Assembly: GCA_910591455.2 (NCBI GenBank)
Contig: OU342816.1
Location: 13,706,638 to 13,770,637 of the forward strand
Length of the DNA: 64,000 nt
Source: Pholis gunnellus
Lineage: Eukaryota > Chordata > Actinopteri > Perciformes > Pholidae
Direction: 5' to 3'
Shown here: piece after piece, positions 1 to 10,218 of the stretch
Layout: the number at the start of each line of letters is the position of its first letter
How positions within the stretch are numbered: the first letter of the stretch is position 1
Notes under the pieces: model-generated
What the model was told of the DNA's origin: nothing
Databases searched by the model: none
The model's input: the letters and a program-made list of their open reading frames with translations, nothing else
Position numbers and translations under genes: made by a program

Positions 1-1119
1 ACAGTCTACCGAATGGGGAAAATGGGACACCTTTTTTTGCCAGTTAAAACTTATAAATGTTTTATATCTTACAAATTCAGTAACTTGGATTTGAACAAAA
101 TGCAAAATGAGTTTCCTTGAGTTGAAACTTTCAGCTCGTGAGTCATCGTGAAGGCACAAGTGATCCAGTTATTTCTGTCGTAAGATATAAACATAATCTA
201 ATTTAAATTGTAAAAGGTTCGTATTTATTTTGACATGAAACTAAATGAACCCGGTCTAATTGGCTGCGCCAGAGTGACGTAGAACGGCCCTTATTAGCTG
301 TACCTGTATTCTTGCTGAGGCTGTGTATACATTAATGTGTTTATTGTGGCTTTGAAGGTTTTGACGATGTAGTATATATGTAGTTTATGCATGTAAAGCA
401 AAGGGGGGAGTTAATACCACATAGTGGCCAGACGCAGGTAAACAATGGTTGAAGGTTTGCGTCCCTTTTTCACACATATTAAGATTTTACCATCATTTTG
501 AGATTTCCTTCTATTCCAAATTGTTGCTGGTAAAATGTTGAAGGTGGTTTGTAAATTTTTGAATTTGGCTGCCAGACTGTAGCATGAAAATCTTGTCTGC
601 CCTCTGCTGGAGTAAAAAGCAAGTGCAGGCAGACTCTGGTTTGGATAGGGTTGGGTGGGTGCAGTGTATTTTAGTTTTAGAAGGGGAAGAGCGTGTACAA
701 CATATCAGGTCATTTCTATTTTCCTGGTTTCTGATTTTGTAATTTTTGCAAATAGAAGTGAGACTGAACAACAACAGCAAAAGATAATTTCATGATCATC
801 TCCAATACAAAGCCAAATATTGGAGTCATGTTACTGACTAAACGTGCTGCCATGGAGTGTTTTGTCTCCTAGACTGAAATTGGCTTCAAAAGATTTTTTC
901 GGTTGTGTTCTCTGTATAGACATTAAATTGTACTTGGTTGGAACTTTAAGTGTGATCTTAATCTGTTGAATTTTCATAGTTTGTGTAAAATATGAAAGTA
1001 TCACATCTGTGGTCTCTCACTTGTACGACTTGTCAGGAAGGGGAAGTTACTGTTGTCACAAGAGTCTTGCTGCTATTTAAGGAGTAATATGTAAATATTT
1101 ACGTGAGCAGGGTATTTTA
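1..1119. other. Unassigned AT-rich stretch, possible 3' UTR of a gene to the left
   Basis: No open reading frame here resembles a known protein. The stretch is free of obvious simple repeats. An AATAAA hexamer on the plus strand lies just beyond it (about 1146), which would fit the 3' UTR of a plus-strand neighbour ending there, but nothing in the window identifies that gene. Confidence 0.25.
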
Positions 1120-1556
1120 TAAAAAAAAGTCATATAGTATATCATTAATAAAAACAGATGCACTTTGTGTAAAGTTAGACAAAAAACTTTGGTACAGTAC
1201 GTCGAAAAATGTCCCAAAAAAAGTCATAGTATAGTTTGTCGAAGAATGTCCCAAAAAAGTCATGGTATAGTATATACTATGACTTTCATAGTATAGCTTG
1301 CCGAAAAAAGTTAAAAAAAAAAGTTATAGTATAGTATGCTGAAAAAAGTCATAGTATAGTATGTCGAAAGGTCGTGAGTCGTAGTATAAGCTGAAAAAAG
1401 TCATATTACAGTATGTTGTAAAAAAAAACTGATAGTGTGACAAAAATGACAATTGTTTTATAAAAGTCACAGTATATTATGCCAAAAAAGGTCATAGTAT
1501 AGTAAGCTGAAAAAAGGACTTGAAAAAGTCATAGTATAGTATGTCGAAAATAGTAA
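1120..1556. repeat. Degenerate AT-rich minisatellite
   Basis: A core like AAAAAGTCATAGTATAGTAT followed by GTCGA recurs with variable spacing and many point changes, roughly every 25-40 bases. One copy is inverted (around 1265-1295), giving a local ATAGTATATACTAT palindrome. I recall similar GTCATAGTATAGTATGTCG arrays in percomorph genomes, but cannot name the family. Confidence 0.75.
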
Positions 1557-1629
1557 TTAAAAAGTTAGGATACGTCTGGCTTTTGAATGGCTGTGATTTG
1601 TTATAGACACACACACAGGAGACAATGAA

Positions 1630-3175
1630 AACTTTAATATTGTTTTTATTTTTTGACGTCTGTTACAGGCGGTGAATTTCATCTTCCCAACACAGGTCTC
1701 CCCGACCTCCGCAGTATTCCTTTAAGAAGCTCAAAACACGAGACAAAGCAAGATATTCTCTCACTCACTCAACTAAACTACAAGTGTCTTCTCAGAAACA
1801 AACTGAGCAGCACTTTGGTCAGTCATCTTATTTGGAATGTGATAACAGTTTATTTTTATTCTTTTTTTAAACGCAGTAACATAATCTGACCTCATCCAAG
1901 GAAGTGCCAACTCTGTGTAGATTCTTTTAGTGAACCCACACTTACTGAAATGTCTCCGTGATGACTATTTAAACTGGATGGGACAAGGTAATGCTGATTA
2001 CAACATGTACTCGTGACTGTTCTCATCTCCGTCCTCCTCAACATTTAACTTTGTCTCGCACAACTACATTCCCTGCAAAAAAAAAAAGATCTTTAGCAAA
2101 ACGGCAGTTCAAAAAAAGGCAATAGTTCTGTAATGCAGAACTATATTTGGACAGTGACACATTCACATTTAAGCACTTTTGAGCATCACAAGTCTGCAGA
2201 ATAGAGCGACTCGACACGTTTTATACACATGCGCCATGGTCTTCGTAAGGAAAATGACAAAAGGTTTGAGGCATTTGAGATGTTGGACCTAAAAACGCAG
2301 TAAACCGCCCAACAACTTTACAAGAATGCAAAAACATTTTAAGACTTTACAAATGGCCTCAGTTAGTCAGACATAAGACACGTTCCCTGCGTTGTGATGC
2401 ATGACTCGGCACTTTACAGTGAAAACAACGAGCACATGTAAAATGTGAGCCAGACTGAGGGGCAGGTTGAGTGTCAACAGTGAGACCTGACCACATTATG
2501 TCTGCGACAAGGTTGGGGTTCAATACAAATTCATCTTTTTAAATCTCATAGTGAATCCATTTAACCTGGAAATAGATTTCAGAAATAAGTGCAACTCAAA
2601 GTATCTGTTAGCAGCTTTTGAGCCTGGATTGCTGTTAAGAGTGGTTCATCTTCTTTCGCTAACAAACAATCTTTGGCTGAGCACAGGAACCAGCTGACAG
2701 AGAGCACAACAATCAGACAAGTTGCATCATTTTGGCATTGCGGTAAGTAACTTATGGCGTTTACCATTTTCTCTGGCGAAAGTGACGGCAGCTCTTTCCT
2801 AACAAGGTGTGAGATAAAAGATTCAATAAGAGATCCGTTAGGCTCGGAGTGAATCCAAAGTGGAACCAGATCCTAAATGTAACTGGCTATTGTCACCAAA
2901 ACCTACATAAAAAACACAGACATGGCACTCACATATTAGCCCTTTTTCTGTAAACCGTTTATATGACCCTTGACCAACAGATGTAACAGATGTAGAACAC
3001 ATACAAGGTCCTACAACGCGACTTTACCCCTAGAATAAATTAGCAGTCTGACATGTATTGGCTCTCAATGAGGCGCTGAGACCAAGCGAGGCGTTAACGA
3101 TGACCAAAACAAATGTCAGAAAAGAGATAAATATGAGACACGAAGGGAAGTCCTTTAAAGCTGCAGTCATTGTAA
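1630..3175 (-). other. orai2: Probable orai2 3' UTR
   Basis: Non-coding sequence directly downstream of the orai2 stop codon on the minus strand. It has no recognisable ORF or repeat and ends near a canonical AATAAA. The length is inferred from that hexamer only; no transcript evidence is available. Confidence 0.45.
1645..1650 (-). terminator. Candidate poly(A) signal of orai2
   Basis: Minus-strand AATAAA about 1.5 kb downstream of the orai2 stop, in a T-rich plus-strand setting. It is the most likely distal cleavage signal, but hexamers are common in AT-rich DNA. Confidence 0.35.
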
Positions 3176-3757
3176 TCACACAGTCTGCAGGCCTCTCTCG
3201 TGGCCGTCAAGCTGTATCTTAATCTTGTGCAGTTCCTCGATCTCCTGGTGGTGGCGCTCCGTCTTGTGGCGCACCAGAGAGCGATAGAAGTGGATGGTGA
3301 ACACCACAAAAATCACCCCCACAGGGACCATGATGATGGTGGAGGCCAGAGCAGCCTGCCAACCGCTGTCGTGCCGCACAGTTGGGGGTGGTGTGGGCCC
3401 CGACGCGGTGGTGGCCGTTGTGGCGCAGCAGCTGGTCACTTTTTGGCTGGAGTCTACAGGCAGGAATTTGATCCAGCACAGGAGCACCACCTCTGCTAAA
3501 AACAGCAGGATGCCCAGAGCTGTGGAGAAGCCCCAGGCCAGCTCGATGTAGTAGTGCATGCGCTCGTGGGGCGACTCGCTGACGGAGTTGAGGTTGTGGA
3601 TGTTGCTCACGGCCTCCACGTTGGGAAGGATGCAGGTGCTGATCAGCAGGGCGAAGAGGTGCACCGCCACCAGCACGGTGGTGCACACGCTAAAGGCAAT
3701 GAGGAGCGCAGGAGGGTAATTGTAATGCATCTCCAGCTGCACCTCCACCATGGCCAC
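3176..3757 (-). CDS. orai2: orai2 coding exon 2 (TM1 core to C-terminus)
   Basis: Begins GTG GCC ATG GTG GAG after an acceptor ending ACATAG and runs to a TGA. It encodes the second half of TM1 including the filter glutamate, TM2-TM4 and the cytosolic C-terminal helix. An internal ATG near the start is not the real start, since the upstream exon supplies the conserved N-terminus. Confidence 0.95.
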   Translation of the reverse strand: MAMVEVQLEMHYNYPPALLIAFSVCTTVLVAVHLFALLISTCILPNVEAVSNIHNLNSVSESPHERMHYYIELAWGFSTALGILLFLAEVVLLCWIKFLPVDSSQKVTSCCATTATTASGPTPPPTVRHDSGWQAALASTIIMVPVGVIFVVFTIHFYRSLVRHKTERHHQEIEELHKIKIQLDGHERGLQTV

Positions 3758-4921
3758 CTATGTTTAAAAAAAAAAGAGACATGGATAACTAGGTTACTAT
3801 CTGTCCATGTGTACGTCACTACCGGAGAAGGCTCACATCAAAACATTGTGCATGTACGGAAACCTGTTCTGACTGAGTGCCCACGAAAGGAGAAGTCGAA
3901 AGTAAAGATTACACTTTGTAGAAACCTGATTAAACACTCAGTAGTTCAAGAAGGTTCAATCTCACATTCTGGGTCAATGTTTGATGAAGTGTTCTGAATT
4001 TGCAACAGCAATCCCATCTCTGTTCTCCATAGCAAAAGTGGCTGAGGCTCATGGGTATTGTAGTATTTAGAGCAATCTTCTAACACTGACAGAGAACAGA
4101 CAACAGTCACAAGCTGCGATTGCTCAAATTTGAGTGAAAGTTGGTGCAATTTGGAAAGTTCAATTAACTTTTAATAAACAAGCAAATGGCGCTCTGTGCA
4201 GCGGCGGGGGCGGGGCTTCACAGAGTCCAGCGTGTCGTACGCAGCAGGCCCTTTACAGGCCACGCCTCACGGATGCTGGATACACTCACGTTACAAACAA
4301 ACTCTTCTTCACTTCTCTACAGTCAACAAGCAATGAGCAGCAATTCCAGGGGTTTGAATGGCCACGCCCCAAATAGGCACTGGTCAATGTAATGATGATT
4401 TAACAGAAAATGAAATCCAGAACAAAATATATAAGCATAACGTTTGCTGTTCAGCAGCACAACACTGTAATCCTTAAAGCACAAACAGGAAATTCAAAAC
4501 CAGTTCCTGCCCGCAGCTGTATTTCCACACGTCACTGTGGTGATTGTTTGCTTTTTAATATTTGTTATGGTATTGACAGGAAGTGAAACCATGTGCTGCC
4601 AGCAAAGCAGCAAAGAAACTGAAAACGTTTCATTGGATGAAGCATACAGAACCAGCTTTAAGAGGTCGTGTTGCGCTGAGTATGACTGACCATTGCGAAG
4701 CCGGAAAGCAGTGCAGAGGTCCTGCTGGAGGCCTTCAGCTTGGCCCGGCTCAGGTAGAGCTTCCTCCAGGACAGGGCCTGCACCGAGTGGTGGTTGGAGC
4801 TCACCAGCTCAAGGTAACTGCGCCGCACCCAGTCCCTGTAGTCCATTCCGCCGCCACCCGGGCATCGCTCCGAGAACCCCGGGGCCGGGGAACCCATCGG
4901 CACGTTCAGCTCACTGCTCAT
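3176..4921 (-). CDS. orai2: Orai2, calcium release-activated calcium channel subunit (two coding exons)
   Basis: Pore subunit of the store-operated Ca2+ channel in the plasma membrane, gated by STIM proteins. Coding exons are 4691-4921 (residues 1-77) and 3176-3757 (78-270), joined in phase 0 across a GT-AG intron. The N-terminus (MSSELNVP..., then MDYRDWVRRSYLELV) and C-terminus (EELHKIKIQLDGHERGLQTV) match ORAI2 rather than ORAI1 or ORAI3. TM1 carries the selectivity-filter glutamate at E82 (ORAI1 E106) and R67 (ORAI1 R91). Four hydrophobic membrane segments follow, and a C-terminal helix with the STIM-binding register. At 270 residues it is slightly longer than human ORAI2 (254 from memory); the excess is mostly in the TM3-TM4 loop. 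The start is the ATG four bases after a good acceptor, so an upstream non-coding exon is expected. Confidence 0.95.
4691..4921 (-). CDS. orai2: orai2 coding exon 1 (N-terminus)
   Basis: 77 codons ending ...SGFAM before a GTCAGT donor. It holds the conserved cytosolic helix leading into TM1 (QALSWRKLYLSRAKLKASSR), the STIM- and calmodulin-binding part of Orai proteins. The acceptor CCCACCAG lies five bases upstream of the ATG. Confidence 0.95.
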
Positions 4922-5812
4922 AGCACCTGGTGGGTAGAAATGGGAGAAGGAACAACTGCAATTAAAACAATGTGTTTCCTCTGACGCATCAATCGCTCTC
5001 GGTTCACGTTTAACAACAAACTCCCCCGTTTTCAGGGAGGGGGGGTGGGGGCATAACGTCCATCTGTCACAATAACGTTGGCTCAAACATGCTGTTGGCA
5101 AAGCCAGAAGAGTTGTCGAGAGCAGCAACTCTCACTGCATGCGTGTGAGTGGGAGCAGTAGGAGGAAAGAACTATTATGGGGAACGATAACGTATGAATA
5201 CAAATGAAGGGAGTTTTAAAAATAGCACAAACTGTACAGCCAGTTTCTTTTTCCTCACAATAATTTAGTACCTAGCAGAATAGAAAATATCGTTTAACAT
5301 CAAATCATTTCAATAAAACGCCTTAAAGTTAGAAATCATATATAAACCCAACAAACCAACAGAAAGAAAAGGTTTATATTTTGATCTATTATGAACTTGT
5401 TAATCTGTAGTTTATGCGTTGCTCTCTCTGCGTTATTCTTTAAACATTACTGTGTATATGTTTAACTACTTGGCCCTCCTTTAAATAAATAAAGCGATAA
5501 TTAAGAGTCCCATGGTTTGATCTCAGAGCTCATTGATAAACAGGTGATAAAAAGAATACAACTGGGATCATATGGGAGGCTAATGGCAAAGAAAATGCAG
5601 ACAGTTGTATTACTTTGCATAATTTTGATTGATTTTCTCCTCCTCACCCAGCCCTGGATGAACATACAGTAAGGTTGTGACACATGGTGCATTGATTTAG
5701 TTGTTTTCATTATCCATGCAACGTGTGATTCTGTGACTCCGAGTCAAAGCTATTTTAAAATACTGAAGAAAAAAATAAATCTTTGGCTCCAGCTCACCAG
5801 CCTTTCATATAA

Positions 5813-6298
5813 ACTGCATGACCAAAGATAAATGGACACACCGGCCCACTTTTATGTACCGCTGGTCTGTTTTTCAAGGTTTGGGTCCCTTAGCTCCAAT
5901 GAAGGGAAATATTATTGTACAACAGACAATAGCGTGCTTTGAACTTTGAGGCAACAGTTTGAAGAGGGTCATTTCCTGTTTCAAACCGAGGTCCATAAAT
6001 ATATGTACTTTTTGGAAGAACCTGGCTGGCCTGCAAAGAGCTCTGACGTCAACCCCCAAAACACCTTTGAGGATAAACTGGAACACTGAAGATCTTATCA
6101 CCCAACGTCAATGTTGGACCTCACTGATGCTTCTTGGATCACAAAGGCAGCAAAAAGTAACTTAGTAGAAAAGAAGACTAGAGAGGCAGCTATATTAATA
6201 CTCTATTAATGCCCTTAGCTTGGGAAAGATGGACTCAGCAATAAGCACAAGAATGGAATAAAGGTTCTACTGTCCATATACTTTTGGCCACTATCTAC
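5813..6298 (+). mobile_element. Degenerate Tc1/mariner-like DNA transposon fragment
   Basis: In the orai2 5' intron. The right end reads CCATATACTTTTGGCCA, the usual inner terminal-repeat sequence of fish Tc1-like elements. Inside is a decayed copy of the transposase C-terminal coding region (the tract that normally encodes WPAQSPDLNPIEHLWDELER), recognisable at about 6025-6140 but interrupted by indels. No intact transposase remains. Confidence 0.75.
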
Positions 6299-7005
6299 TG
6301 CATGTCAGCTCATCTCTACTAACCACAACAACTTCATGCAAACACGACCCACTGGTTTTCCGAGTTCCTACAAAAAACTAGGCCATGAAGGTGACAGAGC
6401 CAATCAGGAAAGATTTAATATACGGTGGCTTTTTTTAAATTTCACCAAGTCTGGTAGCTTCCATAATAAACACATTTAGCTGTTGGTGACAGCTTCAAAT
6501 GCAGAGCTGTGAATCTAAATGCAATGTTTAAAGTGATGCATTATGCACCCCAAAACATACAAGACATACACTGATCCAACTTGGGGGTGCAGGGCACCGA
6601 GTCCTCCTGTGATCCCCTGGTGGGTTTTTTTTTTTTTTTTGCAGGGGTAACACTTCACCCCTCTGTGTATATTTAGAAATACTGGTAACGTTAAGTTAGC
6701 AGGATCCGTTTACCGACTTCAGCTGATACAGAAAGCTACTTTGTGGTTATTTCACTCCCCGTCTCGAGCAAGCCGGAAGAGAAAACCGCTAACATTAAAG
6801 TAAAAATATTCTGGTGCATGAACGAGGCAGGACACCAACTCCACTTGTCATGTTTAGAAGTAGCACATTACTAAAAAAGTGTAACACTATTAAACGTCAG
6901 ACAGCGACTCCTGTAGCTTAGCAAATTTAGTGAGCTAACTAATCAACGGGATTGCGCATCAATTCTGTTGTGCAATTACGAGTACTTTTAGTTTTTTCAT
7001 CTTAC

Positions 7006-7110
7006 CTGTCTGTCGACGTGCCTTTTGATTTATTCTAACTCCTAAACTCCAAGTCGGTCTTCTCTCCACACTGCACAAGACAATACAGTTGACACCGTCT
7101 TGACCGCACC
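7006..7110 (-). other. orai2: Probable non-coding first exon of orai2
   Basis: A minus-strand donor, GACAG followed by GTAAGATG, ends a stretch with no long ORF. It is the best donor candidate upstream of the orai2 coding exon, whose acceptor sits just 5' of the ATG. The upstream edge (transcription start) is a guess. Confidence 0.45.
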
Positions 7111-7436
7111 GTGTGTGTTTTGCTTGAACAACTTCCGCTTATCAACAACGTCTTCGTTCAGTCCACTAAACGTTACTCAAACGCCGCCATATTTAACGTA
7201 CCTGGGAGCTGGCTTTGCTCTCGCTGTTAGGTAAGTTCGCCAGGCATCGGGTTTCTCTCTTCTTCTTCTTTTTTTTTCTTCCCCGGGATGTTTGCAGTGG
7301 AGACCTGAGGCAGGTGAGGACAACTACAGTCGTTAAAAGAATGTTTCCGGTTGGGCGTGTTGCCTTTCAAAATAAAAGCATAAACGATTCACATTGAGAA
7401 AAGCGTCAAATCCTGCACATAAAGACACTATTCACG

Positions 7437-7490
7437 CAGTGGTGGAATGCAACTACTCAAGTATTTTACTTAAGTACACTAAAGGCTTTA
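7437..7490. repeat. End fragment of a dispersed fish repeat
   Basis: CAGTGGTGGAATGCAACTAC then CTCAAGTATTTTACTTAAGT matches the terminal segment of a very common teleost element; a longer internal piece of the same family lies at 31290-31660. Confidence 0.6.
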
Positions 7491-7499
7491 GGCTGCATT

Positions 7500-8575
7500 A
7501 TTCAGTGTTGCATTATTCAATGTCAGTGCATTAATTGTTGTCCAACATTATTTCAGGCATCTCCGTTTCTGAAATGTGGATATATCCTATTTGTATAAAG
7601 GGTCCAGAGTCCATGTTGATGCCAGACATTCTCCAAACGTTTATGTCAATTTCCCGCTGAAAGATATCTGTTTTTCCTCTAGCTCCCATACTCGTGATGA
7701 TGACAATGACAGGACTATTTCATTTTGTGTGAAAAGAATAGTGAGCTACCAATGTGTTGAGTGCAAATGAGCTGCAAGACCATGTTACTACTGTTTTGGC
7801 AAAATGTAATAAAGGAAATGTTGGACTTTTATGTCACACACATTCCTCAAATGATGGACTTCAGATGGAATAATAACAATGCATGTCCTGTCACCTTAGG
7901 GCAGCTATAGAGCCGTTATAAAGAACAAAGACTGACAATCAGAGCTTAATCTAGCCCAGCACTGACCCTGACTCACTGCTATCATCTTGATCTTAGTATA
8001 ATTGCATCTTTGATTGAAAAACAGCACACTGTTGTTGTAAAGTATTACACAACAGATAGAAGGGGCTTATGTGAATTTGGAAAGATTATGTGTACAATTG
8101 CCATCCAAAGCCATGAAAATAACAGTGAATTACAGCACTTAAGATAAGACGTGGGGCGGGCAGATTGAGAGGTAAAACAAGCAATGTCACTGCAGCTGGC
8201 CATGCAAGGACCAAATCAGTGCATGAGGGAGAAAATAAATAAGCCAGTGGCAATAAAATCACTCATGACCTAATAATTATAAAAAAATTAAATGGCTGGG
8301 GGTCAGAAAACAGTTATATATGTTAACTGATAAGCCTGAAAGTATTTTATATTTCTCTTAATGTCACTGAATCACATTAAAAGACCAAAACCAACAGCGC
8401 ATTAGTCGGTCTCTCAATACTACTTAGCTCCTCTGACCTTTCCATTAGTTCCTACTGAAGGTGTAAATCTCTAAAAATGGCTCACAAATCCATTTCTATT
8501 TTTATTTCTAGTTCTCACAACAGCTGGGCAGTTTTAGCAAATCTTACTCAAGCGAAAGCAGTCAATGATAATGGA
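7500..8575. other. Intergenic DNA between orai2 and usp28
   Basis: No coding potential or clear repeat is visible. AT-rich sequence separates the orai2 promoter side from the 3' end of usp28, so these two minus-strand genes are arranged head (orai2) to tail (usp28). Confidence 0.4.
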
Positions 8576-8579
8576 GTAC

Positions 8580-10042
8580 ACAGAGTATTTTAAAACATTT
8601 ATTGAGTATCATCACAGAGTACAAGTGACAAAGCAGCGTGAAATCAGCAGCCAGAATTGGCTCCATGTTGCAGGTCTGAAAACCCTCGTTCAGAGGATTC
8701 ATTTGTGATGCTGCATTGCATCTGGGACACCAGAAAAAAAAAAAGGATTTCCTCTCTTGTCCCTTGTCTTTCCTTTCAGAGGGTTTACATAGTTTACACA
8801 AAAATCTGTTGAGCAAAGTGCTGTCCAACAGGGCACCGTCAAACCTAAACAAAGAAGAGTTTCCACAGACTGATAGTTAGAGTGCACAGATCTACTGCGA
8901 TCAGCACGTCTGAGCGTGGAGCAGCTCTTTTTGAAAGTTGTACAGAACGCCCTGCCCTTAATATATTTATGCGTCATAGTTACTGTGGATATATTTCTTT
9001 ACTAGCTTCACCTACGAGTAAAATTTCCTGTTTTGGAAAAATACAAAGTAATATAAAACATATATTTAAAAAAAAAAGCATTTGTTACTGTGGAGTACAA
9101 ATCTAGTGTTTTTCCTTTAAAGCCCTGTTTAAAGGCCTTATTGTGCGTTCACACTGCTTAGCAACACAATAAATCCTACCAATCAAGTGACAATATTCAG
9201 TGACAACTGGTCAGTTGTCGCCAGTATTTAAATTTAACAAGTTTGCCAGCCACTAAAACATATTCAGAGTGCCAATCAGAGTTTCAAGCTTCCCTGTTTG
9301 TTTGCTGACGACATCTCATTTGTTCGGCGGGAGAAGCCGATTACGGTGATATTAACCTTTACAGTTCTCTCTACAGTTGTTTGGAAAAAGAGTCACTACG
9401 TACTATCAAAAGTATCCATGACAGAAGGTGGGTGGAGTGGGTACTAAGAGGATGCATTCATAGTCGAAGAGAGTTGGACACAGAAGGTCTAAAACATGAT
9501 TTCAGAAGTTAAATGATGTCTGACGGGGCGTTGGAGAAAAAACAATTACAGTGGGTTGCTACCATATGGGCCTTTTCTGCATAACCTGCTGCTACTTCAA
9601 GGCCATTATGATTTTTTTTAAGTATACTTAAAAAGTACACTAACAGTGTACTGTATTTTTAGCACACTGGGGGTTTCTGATGGCGCTGAGCAGGCAGAAG
9701 GCATACACTGAAGCTGCTGAGAAGAATACAGAGGATTCATGATCATGTCGAGACCTTTGCAGCCTGTGGAGGGTTTTTCCAGCAAGCACGCGGTGACAAC
9801 CCTGCCTCATCCTCTATCTACCCCTAAAAAGTGCTTACAGTTTGCTATGTTAAACCATCAACGATATGCACGTGCAATGCTAAACCAGCAGATAAAAGGA
9901 AATACATGATTTGGCTTGTTAAAAAAAAAACTACACGCTGTCTCAACCCCACAGTCTGTCAGCACAGAATGAATCATCGGCCAAGTTGCTTGCAGGTCGG
10001 ACGCACGGCTCAAGGAGGTGGTCGGGGGGTTCATTTGGGACT
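8580..10042 (-). other. usp28: Probable usp28 3' UTR
   Basis: Continuous sequence downstream of the usp28 stop on the minus strand with no coding match, ending at an AATAAA near 8598. A much closer hexamer overlaps the stop codon itself, so the true 3' end could be far shorter. Confidence 0.4.
8598..8603 (-). terminator. Candidate distal poly(A) signal of usp28
   Basis: Minus-strand AATAAA (context CTCAATAAATGTTTT) about 1.4 kb past the stop codon. Confidence 0.4.
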
Positions 10043-10047
10043 TTATT
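10042..10047 (-). terminator. Poly(A) hexamer overlapping the usp28 stop codon
   Basis: The C-terminal codons GTT AAA TAA AG contain a perfect AATAAA whose T, A, A are the stop codon. Whether it is used cannot be told from sequence. Confidence 0.35.
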
Positions 10048-10218
10048 TAACGCTGACTATCGAGGTGCTGTGGATGGACTCGATGACAGCGGCCAGGCGA
10101 CTGCACAGGTCGTGGGCCTGGTTGACATGGACTGTGGGTGGGTCTTTAAGAACTACTGTCTCAGCTGAACCGTCCAGAACCCGGGGAAGAAACTCACCCA
10201 GCTTCACCTGCAATGAGT
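10043..10218 (-). CDS. usp28: usp28 exon 26, C-terminus
   Basis: Residues 1145-1202. Holds GEFLPRVLDGSAE, a KDPPTV motif and DLCSRLAAVIESI, all strongly conserved at the USP28 C-terminus; ends at TAA. Confidence 0.93.

Noticed and set aside
3200..3686. Overlapping ORFs of 99-155 codons on both strands within orai2 exon 2
   Set aside because: They are shadow frames of the GC-rich orai2 coding exon; the orai2 frame alone has homology and splice signals.
8562..8977. Minus-strand ORFs of 92-96 codons near the end of usp28
   Set aside because: No homology or splice context; they fall in the probable usp28 3' UTR.
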